From the NCBI GenBank assembly GCA_030667205.1, contig DAOUWH010000049.1, positions 1-8,895 on the forward strand: 8,895 nucleotides of DNA, written 5' to 3'. How positions within the stretch are numbered: position 1 is the first letter of the stretch; the number at the start of each line of letters is the position of its first letter. The translations under genes and the position numbers were made by a program. Source of the stretch: Nitrospirota bacterium (GTDB lineage: Bacteria; Nitrospirota; Thermodesulfovibrionia; Thermodesulfovibrionales; JdFR-86). The notes beneath the pieces are model-generated. The model saw nothing but the letters and a program-made list of their open reading frames with translations. It was not told the origin of the DNA and did no database searches. Below, piece by piece: positions 6,675-8,895 of the stretch.

Positions 6675-7219
6675 GTCTTCGAGTGTGTTATCCCTTTCTG
6701 GGCCTGGTATTTGCCTGCCCTGTCGGCGTACGAGGTCTCGCAGGGCTCGCCGGCGCCCAGAAATACGAGCTGGGCGATGCCTTCGTTTGCGTATATCTTA
6801 ACGGGCAGGGGCGCGGTGTTGCATACCGCGATGGTCAGATGGCCTTCCCATTCCGGCTCCAGGGGCGTGACGTTTACTATCACGCCCGAGCGAGCATATG
6901 TGGATTTTCCAAAACATATCACGAGCACGTCCCTTGGTATCCTGAAGTACTCCAGAGAGCGGCCAAGGGCGAAGGAATTAGGGGGGATGGTGCAGACATC
7001 GCCCTTAAAATCCTCGAAATCCTCATGGTTTGCCGATTTTGGGTCCAGTATGCCGCCTTCGCGGCCCTTAAAAATCCTGAAATCATCGGCAATTCTCATG
7101 TCGTAGCCGTAGGAGCCCACACCGGAGGAAATCACGCCCTCTGAGCAGAGGGACTCGTTGAAAGGCTCGATCATGCCGCGTGAGGCCATAGTGGTTATCC
7201 AGCGGTCGTTTTTCAGCAT
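6671..7219 (-). CDS. dcd: dCTP deaminase homologue lacking the expected catalytic glutamate
   Basis: From the ATG at 7219 the protein has 182 residues and begins MLKNDRWITTMASRGMIEPF, the normal N-terminus of the trimeric dCTP deaminase family (dCTP to dUTP). Conserved parts are SYGYDMRIADDFRIF (36-50), GDVCTIPPNSFALGRSLEYF (73-92), GKSTYARSGVIVNVTPLEPE (104-123, with S106 and R110) and PLPVKIYANEGIAQLVFL (137-154). The family normally has a Leu-Glu pair before the next strand, the Glu being the catalytic E138 of E. coli Dcd. Here the segment reads HLTIAVCNTAPLP, with Ala131 (codon GCG) in that place, so deaminase activity is doubtful. An in-frame ATG at 7282 would add 21 residues unlike the family and is not used. 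No clear Shine-Dalgarno precedes 7219. It overlaps pyrF by four bases. Confidence 0.9.
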   Translation of the reverse strand: MLKNDRWITTMASRGMIEPFNESLCSEGVISSGVGSYGYDMRIADDFRIFKGREGGILDPKSANHEDFEDFKGDVCTIPPNSFALGRSLEYFRIPRDVLVICFGKSTYARSGVIVNVTPLEPEWEGHLTIAVCNTAPLPVKIYANEGIAQLVFLGAGEPCETSYADRAGKYQAQKGITHSKT

Positions 7220-7282
7220 CAAAAAGGTTAACATAATTAAGGTATTAAGACAAGAACGCTGGTCCCCCCAAAGTGCCCGCAT

Positions 7283-7319
7283 GTTTTGGCGGCCCGGCCA
7301 TGCCGGTTCCGGGGAAAAC
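7283..7319. repeat. GC-rich imperfect palindrome between dcd and the 6S RNA
   Basis: The core CCGGC (7294-7298) and GCCGG (7302-7306) flank a three-base loop. Further pairing CGG (7290-7292) with CCG (7309-7311) and GTTTT (7283-7287) with AAAAC (7315-7319) extends it to 37 bases with two internal loops. No U-run follows on either strand, so it does not look like an intrinsic terminator. It lies just upstream of the divergent promoter-like element at 7331 and about 65 bases before the dcd start. It could be an operator or a structured dcd leader; the function is unknown. Confidence 0.45.
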
Positions 7320-7330
7320 GCATTTTTACA

Positions 7331-7360
7331 TTGCGCTTACAGGGCCGTTTCTGTTATATA
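7331..7360 (+). promoter_or_regulatory. Promoter candidate for the 6S RNA
   Basis: TTGCGC (7331-7336) and TATATA (7355-7360) are separated by 18 bases. Because the sequence is an alternating TA run (7355-7364), a 17-base variant (TTATAT, 7354-7359) or a slightly later -10 with CTTACA (7336-7341) as -35 is equally possible. Transcription would begin about 7367-7372, a short way before the closing stem of the RNA. Divergent from dcd. Confidence 0.5.
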
Positions 7361-7380
7361 TATATCAAGGGTTGGACAGA

Positions 7381-7565
7381 CTTGCCTGCCCTGTTTGTGA
7401 TGGGTGACGATGATGATCCAGCAAATTAGTTCTTTAGGGAGCTTGGGTATTGAGACCGGTGAGCATATCTTCCTGTCAAAGGGAAGGAAGCCTGAAGGCT
7501 CTTTCAGGGCACCCACCTATAAAGGGGCGGATCTAATTATTCACCACAACGGCAGGGCGGGTTTA
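7381..7565 (+). ncRNA. ssrS: 6S RNA (probable)
   Basis: 6S RNA mimics an open promoter and sequesters sigma70-RNA polymerase. Three lines of evidence support the call. First, synteny: this gap lies directly upstream of rny, a known 6S location in Deltaproteobacteria. Second, structure: about 185 bases fold into one long irregular hairpin. The closing stem pairs 7384-7394 with 7552-7562 (core GCCCTG/CAGGGC), followed by TTGTG/CACAA, GTGA/TCAC, GATCC (7415-7419)/GGATC (7529-7533), CTTTA (7432-7436)/TAAAG (7520-7524) and TGGGT (7444-7448)/ACCCA (7511-7515). Third, the apical part carries GGTGAGCAT (7459-7467) and GAAGCCT (7487-7493 region), both shared with E. coli 6S as I remember it. The 3' stem is followed by TTTAGATTTT, a plausible terminator tail. 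Ends are approximate. Confidence 0.75.
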
Positions 7566-7753
7566 GATTTTATTGGGTTTTGGGCTAAGTCGAAAGATTC
7601 AGAAGATTTATCCGAAGGGGACATAAAACCCCGGGGTGTAAATTATATAAAACCCTATTTTATACCAATAAAATTCAGTTAAAAAAGCCGTAGCATTTCA
7701 CTGCGCACCTCTGTCCTGTACCCTGTATCGATAACGTAAGGAGGAACTGCCTT
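7566..7753 (+). other. Non-coding AT-rich leader between 6S RNA and rny
   Basis: No credible gene is visible in these 188 bases. They contain GGGG (7617-7620) facing CCCC (7629-7632), and an AT-rich inverted repeat TATAAAA (7646-7652)/TTTTATA (7658-7664) with a five-base loop. The repeat can be extended in an alternative register, GGTGTAAA (7635-7642) with TTTATACC. The last 15 bases hold the rny ribosome-binding site. A separate rny promoter may lie here, but no box pair was convincing; co-transcription with the 6S RNA is the alternative. Confidence 0.4.
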
Positions 7754-8895
7754 ATGAGCGAGATAGGGTTTGTTCTGATAGCAGTGGCAGTTGGGGTTGC
7801 CTCCGGAGTTGCTCTCAGCCTTATTTACAGGAATTCCCTGAAATCCAAATGGACCGAGCTGGAGAAAGAGCGCGAGGCCGTCGAAAGAGAGGCCGGGAGA
7901 GCCGCCGAGGCCATCAAGCGTGAGGCCCACCTTGAGGCAAAGGACGTTGTTTACCAGGCCAAGGCCGAGGCTGATAAGGAGCTGAGAGAGAGGCAAAAGG
8001 AACTGAACCAGCTTGAGCGGAGGCTCAGGAACAAGGACGAATCACTCGAAAGAAAGCTCGACCAGGCCGAAAAAAGAGATAACGAGCTGAAAAAGAGGGA
8101 AAGAGAGCAGGGCTCGCGTGAGCGGGCGTTGCAGGAAAAGGAGAATAAGTACGATTCGCTCGTTGCAGAGCAGGCCGCTATGCTTGAGAGGCTCTCGGGC
8201 ATAAGTGCCGAGGAGGCCAAGAACGAGATATTCCGCAGGGTGGAGGAGGACAGCCGGTTCGAGGCGGCAAAACTCGCCAAGGGCATAGAGGACGATGCCA
8301 AGCTCGCGGCCGACAAGAAGGCGAAGTGGATAATCGGCAGCGCCGTGCAGCGCTATGCAAGCGACTACATAACCGACGCGACGGTCACCTCGGTAAGCCT
8401 CCCCAGCGACGACATGAAGGGGAGGATAATCGGCAGGGAGGGCCGTAATATCCGCGCCCTCGAGGCCGCCACGGGGGTCGACCTCATCGTTGACGATACG
8501 CCGGAGATGGTCACCCTCTCGGCCTTCGACCCCGTCAGGCGGGAGGTAGCAAGGCTCTCGCTGGAGCGTCTGATGTCCGACGGAAGAATACATCCGGCAA
8601 GGATAGAGGAGGTCGTGGGAAAGGTCGCAAAGGAAGTGGAATCCACTATCATGGAGGAGGGCGAGAAGGCGGTCTTCGACCTCGGGCTCTCCGGCGTCCA
8701 TATCGAAATAATAAAGATCCTGGGAAGGCTTAAATACAGGACCTCTTACGGCCAGAACGTGCTCCAGCACTCAAGAGAGGTGGCATACCTGGCAGGAATG
8801 ATGGCCGATGAGCTCGGCGTGAACTCCAAGCTTGCCAAGCGGGCCGGGCTGCTCCATGATATCGGAAAGGCCCTCGACCACGAGGCAGAAGGCAC
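7754..8895 (+). CDS. rny: Ribonuclease Y, N-terminal 380 residues (partial at window end)
   Basis: RNase Y is a membrane-anchored endoribonuclease that initiates mRNA decay. The frame is open from the ATG at 7754 to the window edge, covering about 380 of the usual roughly 520 residues. Visible in order: one N-terminal membrane helix (about 5-25, FVLIAVAVGVASGVALSLIY); a long charged coiled coil rich in Glu, Lys and Arg (about 28-150); a KH domain with the GxxG loop in GRIIGREGRN (G227-G230) followed by ALEAATGVDLIVDDTPEMV; and the start of the HD phosphohydrolase domain with the metal-binding LLHDIGKALDHE (H368, D369). A strong AAGGAGGA (7738-7745), eight bases before the ATG, fixes the start. 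The rest lies beyond the window. Confidence 0.96.
   Translation, partial: MSEIGFVLIAVAVGVASGVALSLIYRNSLKSKWTELEKEREAVEREAGRAAEAIKREAHLEAKDVVYQAKAEADKELRERQKELNQLERRLRNKDESLERKLDQAEKRDNELKKREREQGSRERALQEKENKYDSLVAEQAAMLERLSGISAEEAKNEIFRRVEEDSRFEAAKLAKGIEDDAKLAADKKAKWIIGSAVQRYASDYITDATVTSVSLPSDDMKGRIIGREGRNIRALEAATGVDLIVDDTPEMVTLSAFDPVRREVARLSLERLMSDGRIHPARIEEVVGKVAKEVESTIMEEGEKAVFDLGLSGVHIEIIKILGRLKYRTSYGQNVLQHSREVAYLAGMMADELGVNSKLAKRAGLLHDIGKALDHEAEG

Noticed and set aside
6372..7106. 244-residue open frame on the + strand
   Set aside because: It is antisense to pyrF and dcd, both of which have clear conserved motifs.
7220..7282. 21-residue N-terminal extension of dcd from an ATG at 7282
   Set aside because: The added residues do not resemble the family, whereas the ATG at 7219 gives the canonical MLKNDRWI start and the normal length.
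7617..7636. GGGG...CCCC as an intrinsic terminator for the 6S RNA
   Set aside because: The stem is only four base pairs and is followed by GGGG rather than a T-run. The T-rich sequence right after the closing stem (7562-7572) is a better 3' end.
7404..7682. 92-residue open frame on the + strand upstream of rny
   Set aside because: It lies across the probable 6S RNA, has no ribosome-binding site, and its product resembles no family I recognise. The RNA explanation fits the structure better.
8042..8770. 242-residue open frame on the - strand
   Set aside because: It is antisense to rny, whose coiled coil, KH and HD motifs are clear in the + strand frame.

Overview
The window reads as a chromosomal segment of a Gram-negative-type bacterium. 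Two Sec signal peptides and a periplasmic CxxCH haem-attachment motif imply a periplasm with cytochrome c maturation. ATA (Ile) and AGG (Arg) codons are frequent, and the 6S RNA–RNase Y neighbourhood is one I associate with the former Deltaproteobacteria. Those lineages or Nitrospirota are the best guess, but nothing here fixes the taxonomy. No mobile element, tRNA, rRNA or CRISPR array was seen.

Left part (1-2079, + strand): a ribosome/tRNA-modification operon, rpsP (3' end only)–khpA–trmD–rplS–rnhB. The usual rimM gene between khpA and trmD is absent. In its place is a 76-base gap holding a strong intrinsic-terminator-like hairpin. The other junctions are tight (1-19 bases).

Middle part (2076-5867, - strand): a three-gene sensory operon transcribed toward rnhB. 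It encodes an exported ABC_sub_bind-type binding protein, an exported PhnD-like binding protein, and a membrane histidine kinase with a haem-c motif, HAMP, GAF, HisKA and HATPase modules. Neither a permease, an ATPase nor a response regulator is encoded next to them. The binding proteins therefore probably serve sensing rather than uptake (inference). A plausible sigma70-type promoter precedes the operon. The kinase and rnhB converge with overlapping stop codons.

Next (5952-7219, - strand): dcd and pyrF, two pyrimidine-nucleotide genes joined by an ATGA overlap. The dCTP deaminase homologue has alanine where the family's catalytic glutamate is expected, which is the most striking protein-level observation here.

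Right part (7220-8895, + strand): a region of more than 500 bases without a protein gene. It contains a GC-rich imperfect palindrome, a promoter-like element, a probable 6S RNA (about 7381-7565), and an AT-rich leader. RNase Y (rny) follows and runs off the window.
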